Assembly (NCBI RefSeq): GCF_018388465.1
Contig: NZ_CP074404.1
Location: forward strand, 124,001 to 188,000
Length of the DNA stretch: 64,000 nucleotides
Direction: 5' to 3'
Origin: Cellulomonas fengjieae
GTDB lineage: Bacteria; Actinomycetota; Actinomycetes; Actinomycetales; Cellulomonadaceae
Below the pieces are notes generated by a model. That model was not told where the DNA came from, did not search any database, and was given only the letters and a program-made list of their open reading frames with translations. The position numbers and the translations under genes were made by a program. Below are positions 43,902 through 52,434 of this stretch, piece by piece; position 1 is the stretch's first letter, and each line of letters opens with the position of its first letter.

Positions 43902-44878
43902 CGGGCCTCGGACCTGCCGTCGGCGGGCTGAGCCGCCTTGCCGCCGTCCGTGACCGCACCGGCTGCCAGCTCCTCGCCGCGCTTCTCGTCGGCGTAGACC
44001 ATCACGGTCGAGCCGGCCAGGGCGAGGACGATGCCGATCGTCTGGAACATGGACGGCAGGGTCCGGTAGATGATGAGCGACAGGATGATCGTGAGCACCG
44101 GCGCCAGGGCGTTGGTGACGGGCGCGACGATCGACGCCTTCCCGCGGCTGAACGCCATGACGAGGAAGAGCGCACCGGCGGCGTTGAGCACCTGGGTGGC
44201 CGCGGTCAGCGCGGGTGCCTGCCACGGGAACCCGCCGGGCAGCCCACCCATCATGATCAGCGCGACGGGGACCAGGGCGAGTCCGCTGATCGTCATCCAG
44301 GCGAACGTCGTGGCGTCGTTGACCCCGACGGTGGCGGCCTTGCGCATGAAGTAGGCCTGGACGCCCCACGCGACGCAGATCAGCACGGCCAGGAGCAGGT
44401 ACGGGCCGGCGGTGAGGTCGGAGTCGCCCGAGGAGATGGAGAAGGCGACGATCGCGACGAGCGCCATCGCGACGCCGAGCGCGGTGAGCTTGTTGATCCG
44501 CTCGCGCAGGATGAGCATGGCCATCACGACCGTGATCGCGGGGGACAGGGCGATGATCGGGAAGATGATGTAGGCCGGGCCCATGGTGAGCGCCTTGAAC
44601 AGCAGGAGCTGTCCGCCGGCGCCGGTGAGGCCGACGAGCAGGCCGTACTTCATCGCGACGCCGCGCCGGTCGAAGGTCCGTCCGCGCATCGAGAAGTACG
44701 CGGGGATGAGCATGGTGAAGGCCCAGACGATGTAGACCATCTCGTCGGGGTAGCCGTACCGCTCGGTCGGCTGGCTGGAGAAGGCTCCCCAGACGCCCCA
44801 GAACAGGACGAGCAGGGCGGCGTAGGGGATCCAGCTGGTGCCGCGGCGGGCCCCGGCGACGTTGCCGATGGAGCTCAT
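43898..44878 (-). CDS. EamA/DMT-superfamily transporter
   Basis: A 326-residue membrane protein of ten predicted helices. Two EamA-type halves are visible (GLLVGLTGAGGQLLLFKALTMGPAYIIFP and VTNALAPVLTIILSLIIYR). The pattern IALSPAITVVMAMLILRERI is typical of DMT exporters and sugar/nucleotide carriers. Its place inside a sugar-use operon, with no PTS or ABC transporter near, suggests that it moves the substrate sugar or a pathway product. The C-terminus is long and hydrophilic. Overlaps the kinase genes on both sides by four bases. Confidence 0.85.
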   Translation of the reverse strand: MSSIGNVAGARRGTSWIPYAALLVLFWGVWGAFSSQPTERYGYPDEMVYIVWAFTMLIPAYFSMRGRTFDRRGVAMKYGLLVGLTGAGGQLLLFKALTMGPAYIIFPIIALSPAITVVMAMLILRERINKLTALGVAMALVAIVAFSISSGDSDLTAGPYLLLAVLICVAWGVQAYFMRKAATVGVNDATTFAWMTISGLALVPVALIMMGGLPGGFPWQAPALTAATQVLNAAGALFLVMAFSRGKASIVAPVTNALAPVLTIILSLIIYRTLPSMFQTIGIVLALAGSTVMVYADEKRGEELAAGAVTDGGKAAQPADGRSEAR

Positions 44879-45861
44879 GAGGGAGTGCCTTCCTGGGTGG
44901 GGGTGGGGGACTGCAGACGGTGGAGCTGCTCGGTGTCGAACCGGTGCCCCGCGAGGCGCGCGGCGTAGACGGCGGCACCGACGTGCGGGGGGAGCAGGGG
45001 CAGCCGCAGCTCGTAGGCGCGGGCCGAGCCCCGGACGGAGGCGGTGAAGGACTCCAGGACCAGGGGCGCGGTGAACATGCCGCCGGAGTAGGAGACCGGG
45101 ACCGTGTCCTGGGCGTCGTAGCCGAGGGCGTCGGCGACGACGTCGACCAGCAGGCCCAGCTCGCGCCCGGCGGCCCGCAGGATGGACGTCGCCACTGCGT
45201 CGCCGTCCTGGGCGGCACGCGCCACCGCGTGGCTGAGGGAGGCGAGCTTGGCGCGGTCCCCGTGCCAGCGGTTCAGGGCGATGTCGACCACGTCGAGGTC
45301 GGCCGCGAGGTCGAGGGCCTGGCGGACGGCGTCGAGGAGCGGGCCCGCGGGCAGCCGGCCGTCGCTCATCCGCGTGAAGGCGTTCAGCCCCTGGATCGCG
45401 ACCCAGTACCCGGACCCCTCGTCCCCGAAGAGCTCCCCCCACCCGCCGGCGCGCCAGCTGGTACCGCCCCGCTCGCCGTAGGCGATGGACCCCGTGCCGG
45501 AGACGACGTTGATCCCGTCGGCGCCGCCGAGCGAGCCGGCCCAGCCGCACACCATGTCGTTGCCGCAGGCGTGCAGCCCGGGCCCGAGCACGCGTCCGGC
45601 GATCTCGTCCAGGGTGGGCAGGTCGGCGCTGACCTCGCCGTAGCAGGGGACGCCGACGAAGGACGAGGTCAGGTGGTCCGGCGTGGTCCCGGCCGCGTCG
45701 CAGACCTCCGCGACACCCGCCCGCAGCACCCGCTCGACGAGCTCGATGCCCTCGGCGAAGTAGTACAGGCTCGGCTGAAGGCTCTCTGCGACGACCGCGC
45801 CGTCCTCATCCAGCAGGCAGAAGGCGGTCTTGGTGCCGCCGCCGTCGACGCCGAGGTACAC
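44875..45861 (-). CDS. BadF/BadG/NagK-type sugar kinase
   Basis: A 328-residue ASKHA-fold ATPase of the N-acetylglucosamine/glucosamine kinase-like group. The phosphate loops are YLGVDGGGTKTAFC, VSGTGSIAYG and SYSGGMF, and the sugar-binding region has GGWGELFGDEGSGYW. It most likely phosphorylates an amino sugar in the cytoplasm using ATP. The GTG start lies one base after the stop of the AgaS-like gene, so the pair is translationally linked. Confidence 0.88.
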   Translation of the reverse strand: MYLGVDGGGTKTAFCLLDEDGAVVAESLQPSLYYFAEGIELVERVLRAGVAEVCDAAGTTPDHLTSSFVGVPCYGEVSADLPTLDEIAGRVLGPGLHACGNDMVCGWAGSLGGADGINVVSGTGSIAYGERGGTSWRAGGWGELFGDEGSGYWVAIQGLNAFTRMSDGRLPAGPLLDAVRQALDLAADLDVVDIALNRWHGDRAKLASLSHAVARAAQDGDAVATSILRAAGRELGLLVDVVADALGYDAQDTVPVSYSGGMFTAPLVLESFTASVRGSARAYELRLPLLPPHVGAAVYAARLAGHRFDTEQLHRLQSPTPTQEGTPS

Positions 45862-45862
45862 G

Positions 45863-47005
45863 TCACTGTCCCTTCGGGCCGGTGTACGGGTGGATGACGA
45901 CGCCCTGCACCACGCGGTTGACCTCGCCGCCGGGGAAGGGGTTGTCGGGGGTCAGCCCCTCGGCCAGCGATGCCGCCAGCGCGAGGACCTGGGCGAAGAG
46001 GACCGCCGGCAGCGCCCACTCGGCGTCGGGGAGCCCGGCGACCCCGGGGACCGACCACGTGGTGGCCGGCACGTCGGCGTCCCCGGTCGCGTCGACCACG
46101 ACGACGCGCTCGGCGCCGAGGGTCGTCGAGAGCTCCCGGGCGAGGTCCACGTCGTACTGCCGCGTGTACGGGTCGTTCGACAGGTACACCACGGCCACGG
46201 TGGTCCCGTCCAGCGCGGACTTGGGTCCGTGCCGGAAGGCCATCGGGGTGTCCGCGAGGGCGAGCACGCGGCCGGCCGTGAGCTCCAGGCACTTGAGCGC
46301 GGACTCGTGGGCGAGACCCTTGAGCGCGCCCGAGCCCAGGTGCACGAGCCGGCGAGGGCGCAGCGCGAGGACCGCGGCGGCGGCCTCCTCGGCGACCGCG
46401 CGCACCGCCTCTGCGGCGGTCGCGAGGGCAGCGACGTCCGTGCCCGAGCCGAACGCCAGCAGGGTGGCCAGCGCCATCCCGGTGAACGACGAGGTCATCG
46501 CGAACCCCGCGTCGTTCGACGCCTCCGGGAGCGTCAGCACGTAGGCGTCAGCGCGGTCGGCGCAGCGCTGCCCCAGCGCGCCGGCGGCGTTGCAGGTGAT
46601 GACGAGGTGCCGGGTCCCGGGGATCACCTGGTCGGCCAGCTCGACGGCGGCCACCGACTCCGGGCTGTCACCGCTGCGGGCGAAGGACACCAGCAGGACG
46701 GGCCGGTCGGCGGGGAGCGCGGTGGCCGGGGACGCCACGACGTCCGTCGTGGGCACGGCGGTGGCCGTGCGTCCCGTGTGCCGGGCCACCTCGGAGGCGA
46801 CGAGCTCGCCGATGTACGAGGACGTCCCGGCACCCGTCAGCACGATCTCGGTGCGGGGGTCGGTGAGCGCGTCGGTGACGAAGCGGTCCAGTGCGTCGCG
46901 CTGGCCGGCGACGAGCGCCGCCACCTCCCGCCAGACGTCAGGCTGCTGCGCGATCTCCGCGCCCGTGCGGCACGAGTCGAGCACTGCACCGGTGTGCGTC
47001 GTCAT
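45863..47005 (-). CDS. agaS: AgaS-like SIS-domain sugar isomerase/deaminase
   Basis: A 380-residue protein with two SIS domains. AgaS landmarks are TGAEIAQQPDVWREVA, VLTGAGTSSYIGELV, VPTTDVVASPATAL and VSFARSGDSPESVAAVELA; the second SIS domain has GSGALKGLAHESALKCLELT and FRHGPKSAL. In E. coli AgaS turns galactosamine-6-phosphate into tagatose-6-phosphate and ammonia. It heads the operon, with AAAGGAG seven bases before the ATG, and is divergent from the GntR regulator, whose binding sites lie between. Confidence 0.9.
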   Translation of the reverse strand: MTTHTGAVLDSCRTGAEIAQQPDVWREVAALVAGQRDALDRFVTDALTDPRTEIVLTGAGTSSYIGELVASEVARHTGRTATAVPTTDVVASPATALPADRPVLLVSFARSGDSPESVAAVELADQVIPGTRHLVITCNAAGALGQRCADRADAYVLTLPEASNDAGFAMTSSFTGMALATLLAFGSGTDVAALATAAEAVRAVAEEAAAAVLALRPRRLVHLGSGALKGLAHESALKCLELTAGRVLALADTPMAFRHGPKSALDGTTVAVVYLSNDPYTRQYDVDLARELSTTLGAERVVVVDATGDADVPATTWSVPGVAGLPDAEWALPAVLFAQVLALAASLAEGLTPDNPFPGGEVNRVVQGVVIHPYTGPKGQ

Positions 47006-47049
47006 GGGTGTCTCCTTTGAATCCGTGATCACCGGACGGTAGAACGCTA

Positions 47050-47108
47050 ATACTGGACTGTCAACAGTATGCAACTGGTATTCAACTGGACGACCTGGAA
47101 ACTGGTAT
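47050..47108. promoter_or_regulatory. Operator array between agaS operon and GntR gene
   Basis: Four copies of ACTGG start at 47052, 47074, 47085 and 47101 (steps of 22, 11 and 16 bp). Two are part of the longer AACTGGTAT (47073, 47100), and ATACTG/CAGTAT at 47050-47055 and 47065-47070 form an inverted repeat. The half-site resembles the ACTGGT of DasR-type sites. The last copy overlaps the regulator's start, which suggests autoregulation. Confidence 0.55.
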
Positions 47109-47874
47109 GGTCCCGGTCATGGAAGCGGGCGAGGTCGGGCTGTTCGGGGCGGACGGGCGGCCACTGTACGAACGGGTGGCCGACGAGATCCGGGCCGAGC
47201 TCGCGCGGGACGCCGGGACCGGGACCCGCCTGCCCTCGGAGCGGCGGCTCGTCGAGCGCTTCGGCGTCTCCCGCGTCACCGTGCGCGCCGCGCTGAACGA
47301 GCTCAAGGCCCAGGGCGTCCTCGTCTCGTTGCCCGCGCGGGGGTGGGCCGTCGCGCCGACGACGCTCGAGGGTGCGGGCCGGTTGGGTCGGGACCACGTC
47401 CAGGGCTTCGCCGACCTCGCCGCGTCGCGTGGGCTGCGGATGCGCAGCCGCGTGCTGGAGTCGACCACCCGACCGGCGACCGTCAGGGAGGCCGAGGCGC
47501 TGCGCACCGCTCCCGGGGCGACGCTCTTCGAGATGCGCCGGGTCCGGTACCTGAACGACCTCGCGGTCGCCGTCGAGCACAACCGTCTGCCGCTGACCAT
47601 CGCACCGGGCCTGCCCGAGGCGGACTTCGCCGAGACCTCCCTGTACGCGCTGCTGCGCGTGGCGGACCCGCCGCAGGTCCCGCGCTACGCCGACTACTCC
47701 GTCGAGGCGCGCAACGCCACGGCCGAGGAGCGCGAGCTGCTCGAGATCGACGGTCCGGTCCCGATCCTGTCCGCCATGCAGCTGACCTTCAACCAGGACA
47801 ACGAGCCGATCGAGCTCACCGTCCAGGCGTACCGGGGAGACCGGTACACGTTCCACGCGTCCATCACGGACTGA
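47107..47874 (+). CDS. GntR/HutC-family regulator with UTRA domain
   Basis: A 255-residue repressor. The winged HTH spans about residues 18-85 (PLYERVADEIRAEL, LPSERRLVERFGVSRVTVRAAL), and the UTRA effector domain about 100-250 (LFEMRRVRYLNDLAVAVEHNRLP, ending LTVQAYRGDRYTF). UTRA domains bind phosphorylated sugars or small metabolites, so a sugar phosphate of the neighbouring pathway is the likely signal. Start taken at ATG 47107; ATG at 47119 is also possible. The stop is followed by a GCCCGGCCGGGC palindrome. Confidence 0.92.
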   Translation: MVPVMEAGEVGLFGADGRPLYERVADEIRAELARDAGTGTRLPSERRLVERFGVSRVTVRAALNELKAQGVLVSLPARGWAVAPTTLEGAGRLGRDHVQGFADLAASRGLRMRSRVLESTTRPATVREAEALRTAPGATLFEMRRVRYLNDLAVAVEHNRLPLTIAPGLPEADFAETSLYALLRVADPPQVPRYADYSVEARNATAEERELLEIDGPVPILSAMQLTFNQDNEPIELTVQAYRGDRYTFHASITD

Positions 47875-47887
47875 GCCCGGCCGGGCG

Positions 47888-48000
47888 TCAGGTCCAGGCG
47901 GTCCAGTCCGCCTTGGCGATCATGCAGTGCCCGCCCTTGATCGCGTCCACCACCTGGCTGACCTCGAAGTCGCCCGCCGCCGACAGGTACGCGAGTGCGA
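47888..48000 (-). pseudogene. C-terminal remnant of an unidentified protein
   Basis: About 38 codons read leftward to a TGA at 47888-47890 (tail GHCMIAKADWTAWT). The sequence has protein-like composition with good codon bias but no start or ribosome site. Its frame continues without meaning past about 48000, where it joins the next remnant. The parent family was not recognised. Confidence 0.55.
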
Positions 48001-48111
48001 CCGAGCCAGGGACGCCGGGCCATCGAGGAGCACGACGCCGCCGCGGCGCACGCCGCGATGACCGAGCACCTCACGGCGGTACGGGGCCTGATCGCCAAGG
48101 AGACCCACTGA
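48001..48111 (+). pseudogene. C-terminal remnant of an FCD-type GntR regulator
   Basis: Codons from about 48013 read RRAIEEHDAAAAHAAM then TEHLTAVRGLI and end at TGA 48109-48111. This matches the last helices of FadR/FCD regulator domains (HRAI-x-E-x-x-D-x-x-A-A-x-x-A-M-x-x-H-L). The N-terminal HTH and most of the FCD domain are missing. It directly abuts the opposite-strand remnant to its left. Confidence 0.6.
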
Positions 48112-48136
48112 CCGCTCGCTCTCGTACGATCGGCAC

Positions 48137-49060
48137 GTGCCCCCCAGATCGCCGTTGCCGGCCCGGCACGGCCTGAGCGCCGCCTGGCTGCGCACCCCCG
48201 ACTCCGACCGCTCGCGTGCGGACGCGTGGTCGACGATGGGCGACTGGCTGCGGCACCGCCTGCCCGAGCACGTCGACGTCGCCCAGATGCTGGCGGCGCG
48301 GCGCTTCGTCGACGAGGGCGGCCGCGCGGTGCGCGCGGAGGACCCCTACGCGCCGCACCGCTTCGTCTGGTTCCACCGCGACCTGCGCGACGAGCCCGTG
48401 GTGACCGCGCCGATCCGCGTGCTGCACCGCGACGACCGGCTCGTGGTCGTCGACAAGCCCGCGTTCCTCTCCTCGATCCCGCGCGGCCGGCACGTGCTGC
48501 AGAGCGTCGTCGTCCGGCTGCGCGACGAGCTCGGCCTGCCGGAGCTCTCGCCGCTGCACCGCCTGGACCGGGTCACGTCCGGGCTGCTGATGCTGGCGAC
48601 CGAGCAGCGGTGGCGCGGGCCGTACCAGACGCTCTTCGAGCACCGTGCGGTGGACAAGACCTACTGGGCGCTGGCGCCCCTGCGCGAGGATCTCGAGCTG
48701 CCGGTGGTGGTCCGCAACCACATCCGCAAGGAGCGCGGCTCGTGGCAGGCCGAGGTGGTGCCGGGCGCCGCGGTCAACGCCGAGACGCGCATCGAGCTGG
48801 AGTCGCAGGTGGACGGTCGGGGGGTCTACCGCCTGACCCCGCGCACGGGCCGGACCCATCAGCTGCGGGTCCACCTGCACGGGCTGGGCATCCCGATCGT
48901 CGACGACCCGCTGTACCCGGTGGTGCGCGACGTCGAGGTCGACGACTTCAGCCGCCCGCTGCAGCTGCTCGCGGGCGAGGTCGCGTTCACCGACCCGGTC
49001 GACGGCAGCGCGCGGCGGTTCCGGAGCGCGCGACGCCTCCCGCTCGTCGCGGGCGACTGA
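48137..49060 (+). CDS. RluA-family pseudouridine synthase
   Basis: A 307-residue RNA modification enzyme. The catalytic Asp is Asp144 in LHRLDRVTSGLL; other family motifs are VVDKPAFLSSIPRG, VDKTYWAL and TPRTGRTHQLRVHLHGLGIPI. Lacks an obvious S4 domain at the N-terminus, where a basic stretch replaces it. Would convert uridine to pseudouridine in rRNA or tRNA; the site is unknown. The start at 48137 follows the regulator remnant by 26 bases. Confidence 0.92.
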   Translation: MPPRSPLPARHGLSAAWLRTPDSDRSRADAWSTMGDWLRHRLPEHVDVAQMLAARRFVDEGGRAVRAEDPYAPHRFVWFHRDLRDEPVVTAPIRVLHRDDRLVVVDKPAFLSSIPRGRHVLQSVVVRLRDELGLPELSPLHRLDRVTSGLLMLATEQRWRGPYQTLFEHRAVDKTYWALAPLREDLELPVVVRNHIRKERGSWQAEVVPGAAVNAETRIELESQVDGRGVYRLTPRTGRTHQLRVHLHGLGIPIVDDPLYPVVRDVEVDDFSRPLQLLAGEVAFTDPVDGSARRFRSARRLPLVAGD

Positions 49061-49064
49061 GCCC

Positions 49065-49655
49065 CTACTCGTCCCAGGTCACGGAGGCGAGCATCGCCTC
49101 GACGTCGGCCCAGCGGCTCGCGTCGTCCGTCGGGTGCAGGTAGCCGAACGCGTACGTGTACCCGCCATGGTCGACCAGCCAGTCGGTGAGCCGGGGCGGT
49201 TCCGCCGGCCCGAAGGCGCGGTCCACCCGGACGAGCTCGCCGGCCGGGGCGTGCACGAGGGTCGCGTCCCGGCTGTACATCTCGACGCCCTCGACCGAGT
49301 CGTCCAGCCCGAGCTGGTCCTCGACCGACGCCCGCGCCCCGCCGGTCTGCGCGACCGGCCCGAGGCACACCCACAGGGCATGGTGCGCGCCACCGAGGAG
49401 CACGGTGTAGGACCCCGAGCCGGGGACGTTGCGGCTGTCCTCCGGCACCGGGGACATGAGCGAGAAGCCGGGGCAGTCGGCGGGGGTCACGTGCAGCGCG
49501 TGCGGCAGGGCCGCCGGCGCCGCCGTGAGGGTCTCGACCGGCCACATCGCGGGGTCGGCCCCCGGCGCAGCGGTGGGCCGCAGCGCGTAGGCCGTGGCAC
49601 CCGCGACGACGGTCAGCGACACGGCGGCGACGCCGACGAGGGTTCGGGTGCGCAC
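49065..49655 (-). CDS. Exported protein of unknown function
   Basis: A 196-residue protein with an N-terminal signal or anchor (about residues 5-25, LVGVAAVSLTVVAGATAYAL). The outer part has two cysteines (CPGF, WVCLG) that could pair, and ends SRWADVEAMLASVTWDE. No family is recognised. It converges with the pseudouridine synthase gene four bases away. Confidence 0.7.
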   Translation of the reverse strand: MRTRTLVGVAAVSLTVVAGATAYALRPTAAPGADPAMWPVETLTAAPAALPHALHVTPADCPGFSLMSPVPEDSRNVPGSGSYTVLLGGAHHALWVCLGPVAQTGGARASVEDQLGLDDSVEGVEMYSRDATLVHAPAGELVRVDRAFGPAEPPRLTDWLVDHGGYTYAFGYLHPTDDASRWADVEAMLASVTWDE

Positions 49656-49673
49656 GGGCAGGGACGATAGCCG

Positions 49674-49694
49674 CGCCCGTCACCCCGACGGGCG
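49674..49694. terminator. Short hairpin after the amino-acid permease gene
   Basis: CGCCCGTC at 49674-49681 and GACGGGCG at 49687-49694 pair over 8 bp with a 5-base loop, 23 bases past the stop of the leftward permease gene. Confidence 0.5.
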
Positions 49695-49716
49695 GGCTCG
49701 CGCCAGGCTCACCCGT

Positions 49717-51057
49717 TCAGCGGGTCCGCCTGACGATCAGCCGGTTGACCACGTACAGCACCACGCCGATGGCCAGCAGCAACCCGGCGCGCAGGTAGAC
49801 GTCGACGTCACGGCCCGTGACGGGCGACGCCAGCAGCAGCGACACGACGGCGCCGACCACGGGGACCCACGTGGGGGCTCGGAACGAGGGACCGTCGTCG
49901 CCCTTCGCGTGCTCGTCGTCGGGCACCTTACGCAGCCTGAGCACGGACACGTTGACGACCGCGAACACCAGCAGGAGGAGCAGGACCGTGGTGTCGGCCA
50001 GGCCGGCCAGGTCGCCGGTGCTCACCAGCGTGAGCGCGATGAGCACGGTGAACGCGATGGCGACGTACGGGGTCTGCCGCGACTGGTGCACCCGCCCGAG
50101 GATCTTGGGCACGATGCCCTCGTTGGACATCCCGTAGACCAGCCGCGACGCCATGATCATGTTGATCAGCGCGGTGTTGGTGACCGCGAGCAGTGCGATC
50201 ACCGCGAACAGCCCCGGCGGGAACGTCAGGCCCGCCACCTTCACCACCTCGAGCAGGGGACCGGTGGACTCCGCGAGCGTCGCCGTGTCGACCAGCATCG
50301 ACGACGTGAACGCGACGCCGAGGTAGATGAGCCCGGCGATGGCAAGGCCACCGAACAGCGCGCGGGGGAAGTCCCGTCGAGGCTTCTGCGCCTCCTCCGC
50401 GAGGTTGACCGAGTCCTCGAAGCCGAGGAGCGCGTAGAACGCGAGCGCGGTCGCGCCCAGGACGGCGATCAGCGGCGTCCCCTCGGTCTCCAGCTCGAGT
50501 GCGCGGGCGGGCTGGCCGTCGCCGGTGATCAGGGCCCAGGCACCGATCGCCAGGATCACCAGCAGGCCGGTCGCCTCGACGACGGTGAGCACCACGTTGA
50601 CCCGCACCGACTCGGAGATGCCGATGAAGTTGACCACCGTGATGGCCAGCAGGAAGAACCACGCGGCGGCCAGGGTGGGGACCGTGAAGAACTCCGCGAG
50701 GTAGTCCCCGCCGAACGCGCGGGCCGCGGCGGACGCGCTGGTGATGCCGGACATCATCACCGCGAACGCGACCATGAACGTCAGGAACGGCCGCTTGAAG
50801 GCGCGGTTGGCGTACAGCGCGGCGCCTGCGGCCTTGGGGAACCTGCCGACGAGCTCCGCGTACGACGCCGCCGTGAGCGCCGCCAGGGCGAACGCGCACA
50901 GGAACGGCAGCCAGATCGCGCCACCCACCTGCGCGGCGACCTTGCCGGTCAGCGCGTAGATCCCGGCGCCCAGGATGTCCCCGACGACGAACAGCAGGAG
51001 CACCTTGCGCCCGATGGTCCGCTTCAAGGGCGTGGTCATCACCGTCTGCTCGCTCAT
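49717..51057 (-). CDS. APC-superfamily amino-acid permease
   Basis: A 446-residue membrane protein with about twelve helices of the amino acid-polyamine-organocation family. The first helix carries the GDILGAGIYALTG unwound-helix motif used for substrate binding, and helix 6 has YALLGFEDSVNLAEEAQKP, the typical F-G-F/E-x-x-x-x-x-E-E motif. Likely imports amino acids or related amines by proton coupling. ATG at 51057 follows GGAGG. Divergent from the small YtxH-like gene. Confidence 0.92.
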   Translation of the reverse strand: MSEQTVMTTPLKRTIGRKVLLLFVVGDILGAGIYALTGKVAAQVGGAIWLPFLCAFALAALTAASYAELVGRFPKAAGAALYANRAFKRPFLTFMVAFAVMMSGITSASAAARAFGGDYLAEFFTVPTLAAAWFFLLAITVVNFIGISESVRVNVVLTVVEATGLLVILAIGAWALITGDGQPARALELETEGTPLIAVLGATALAFYALLGFEDSVNLAEEAQKPRRDFPRALFGGLAIAGLIYLGVAFTSSMLVDTATLAESTGPLLEVVKVAGLTFPPGLFAVIALLAVTNTALINMIMASRLVYGMSNEGIVPKILGRVHQSRQTPYVAIAFTVLIALTLVSTGDLAGLADTTVLLLLLVFAVVNVSVLRLRKVPDDEHAKGDDGPSFRAPTWVPVVGAVVSLLLASPVTGRDVDVYLRAGLLLAIGVVLYVVNRLIVRRTR

Positions 51058-51185
51058 CGTCGCCTCCGACTCGCAGGACCCGCGTTGCCTCAGTGTTCTG
51101 CGCACCGCGCTCCACCGCGCGTCGAGCCGCAACCCTGCCTAGGCTCGGACCTTCGAAGCCTGAGTCGAGTTCGGGAGGACTACGC

Positions 51186-51515
51186 ATGATCAAGCGAGCC
51201 GTGTTCGTGGCGGGTGTCTCGGCGGGGTACCTGTTCGGAACTCCGGCCGGGCGTCGGCAGCTGGAGAAGGTCAAGGCCTGGGCCGGGGACGTGTGGCGCG
51301 ACCCGCGCGTGCAGGAGTACGTCCAGGAGTACGAGAGCCAGGCGGCCGCGTTCGCCAAGAAGCAGGGCGCCGCGGTGTGGGAGAAGGCCGTCGACACCGC
51401 CAAGAGCGCGGTGTCGTCCTCGTCGTCGTCGACGACGACCAAGTACGCGGACGCGTCGCCCACGGTCGTGGAGCCGCTCCTGGACGCGGACGACGCCAAC
51501 CCCGGACAACGGTGA
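51186..51515 (+). CDS. YtxH-like small protein
   Basis: A 109-residue protein. It begins with a short hydrophobic stretch AVFVAGVSAGYLFGTPAGRRQLE, common to YtxH-domain proteins, then an amphipathic helix, then a Ser/Thr-rich tail. Probably membrane-associated; such proteins are often stress-induced but not understood. GGGAGG lies before the ATG. Its TGA overlaps the GTG of the DUF427 gene. Confidence 0.75.
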   Translation: MIKRAVFVAGVSAGYLFGTPAGRRQLEKVKAWAGDVWRDPRVQEYVQEYESQAAAFAKKQGAAVWEKAVDTAKSAVSSSSSSTTTKYADASPTVVEPLLDADDANPGQR

Positions 51516-52003
51516 GCCGTAGCCCCCTCCCCGCGGCGCCCGACCGGGAGTCGGTCTGGGACTACCCGCGCCCACCGCGCGTGGAAGCGACCTCCGAGCT
51601 GATCGTCGTGACGCTCGGTGGGCTCCTCGTGACCTCGACCACGGACGCCGTCCGCGTGCTCGAGACCAGCCACCCGCCCGTGTACTACCTGCCGCTCGAC
51701 GCGTTCGCTCCGGGCATGGTGGAACCGGCGGACGGCTCGGCGGTGTGCGAGTACAAGGGCGTCGCCGACCACGTGTCGCTGCGGGTCGGCGACCGCCTGC
51801 TGGAACGGGTGGGCTGGACCTACCCCACGCCGCTGCCGGGGTACGAGGTCCTCGCCGGACGCGTCGCGCTCTACGCGGGCGAGCTCACGTGCACGGTCGA
51901 CCGCGAGCCCGTCGTCCCGCAGGCCGGTGGGTACTACGGCGGGTGGATCACGCCGCGCGTGATCGGACCGTTCAAGGGCGAGCCGGGCACCGCCGGCTGG
52001 TGA
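51512..52003 (+). CDS. DUF427 domain protein
   Basis: A 163-residue single-domain protein. The DUF427 pattern is visible as SVWDYPRPPRVE, TDAVRVLETSHPPVYYLPLDAF and CEYKGVADHVSLRV, ending in GGYYGGWITPRVIGPFKGEPG. The function of this fold is unknown. It overlaps the YtxH-like gene by four bases and so is translated with it. The IS remnant begins two bases after its stop. Confidence 0.88.
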   Translation: MSRSPLPAAPDRESVWDYPRPPRVEATSELIVVTLGGLLVTSTTDAVRVLETSHPPVYYLPLDAFAPGMVEPADGSAVCEYKGVADHVSLRVGDRLLERVGWTYPTPLPGYEVLAGRVALYAGELTCTVDREPVVPQAGGYYGGWITPRVIGPFKGEPGTAGW

Positions 52004-52004
52004 G

Positions 52005-52410
52005 CTAGGTCGTGTCTGACAGGGGATCGCGTGATCGGTGATTCTGGTCGGGTGTCGCGATTCCAGGTCCTCTCGGATGCCCAGTGGTCGATGATCGAGG
52101 AGTTGCTGCCGCGACCGACGGGTCGTCGGGGTGGGCCATTCTCGGATCCCCGACGGGCACGGGCTGCCGTTGGGCGTGCTGCTCACGCCCGGGCAAGCCG
52201 GCGACTCCCCGACGTTCCTGCCCCTGATGGCCCGTCTCCTGCGACGCCGACGACTACCGCGGCCGCAACGTCATCGAGCGCCGCTTCTGCCACCTCAAGC
52301 AGTGGCGAGGGCTCGCGACACGCTACGACAAGCACGCGATCACCTACCGCGCCGCCGTCGTCCTGCACGCCGTCATCCCCTGGGCACGACACTTATCGGA
52401 AAGACCCTAG
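52005..52410 (+). mobile_element. Internally deleted IS5-family (IS427-type) element
   Basis: A decayed IS of about 406 bp. Three transposase pieces remain in three different frames: an N-terminal part from GTG 52052 (SRFQVLSDAQWSMIEELLPR), a central part from about 52150 (DGHGLPLGVLLTPGQAGDS) and the C-terminal part from about 52252 (NVIERRFCHLKQWRGLATRY) that stops in the terminal TAG. The DDE region is mostly lost, so it is inactive. Both ends lie on CTAG (52005-52008, 52407-52410) and share a CTAGG...GTC/TC-type inverted end. Confidence 0.8.
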
Positions 52411-52434
52411 GTCGCTCAGGCCCGCCACTGCCAC

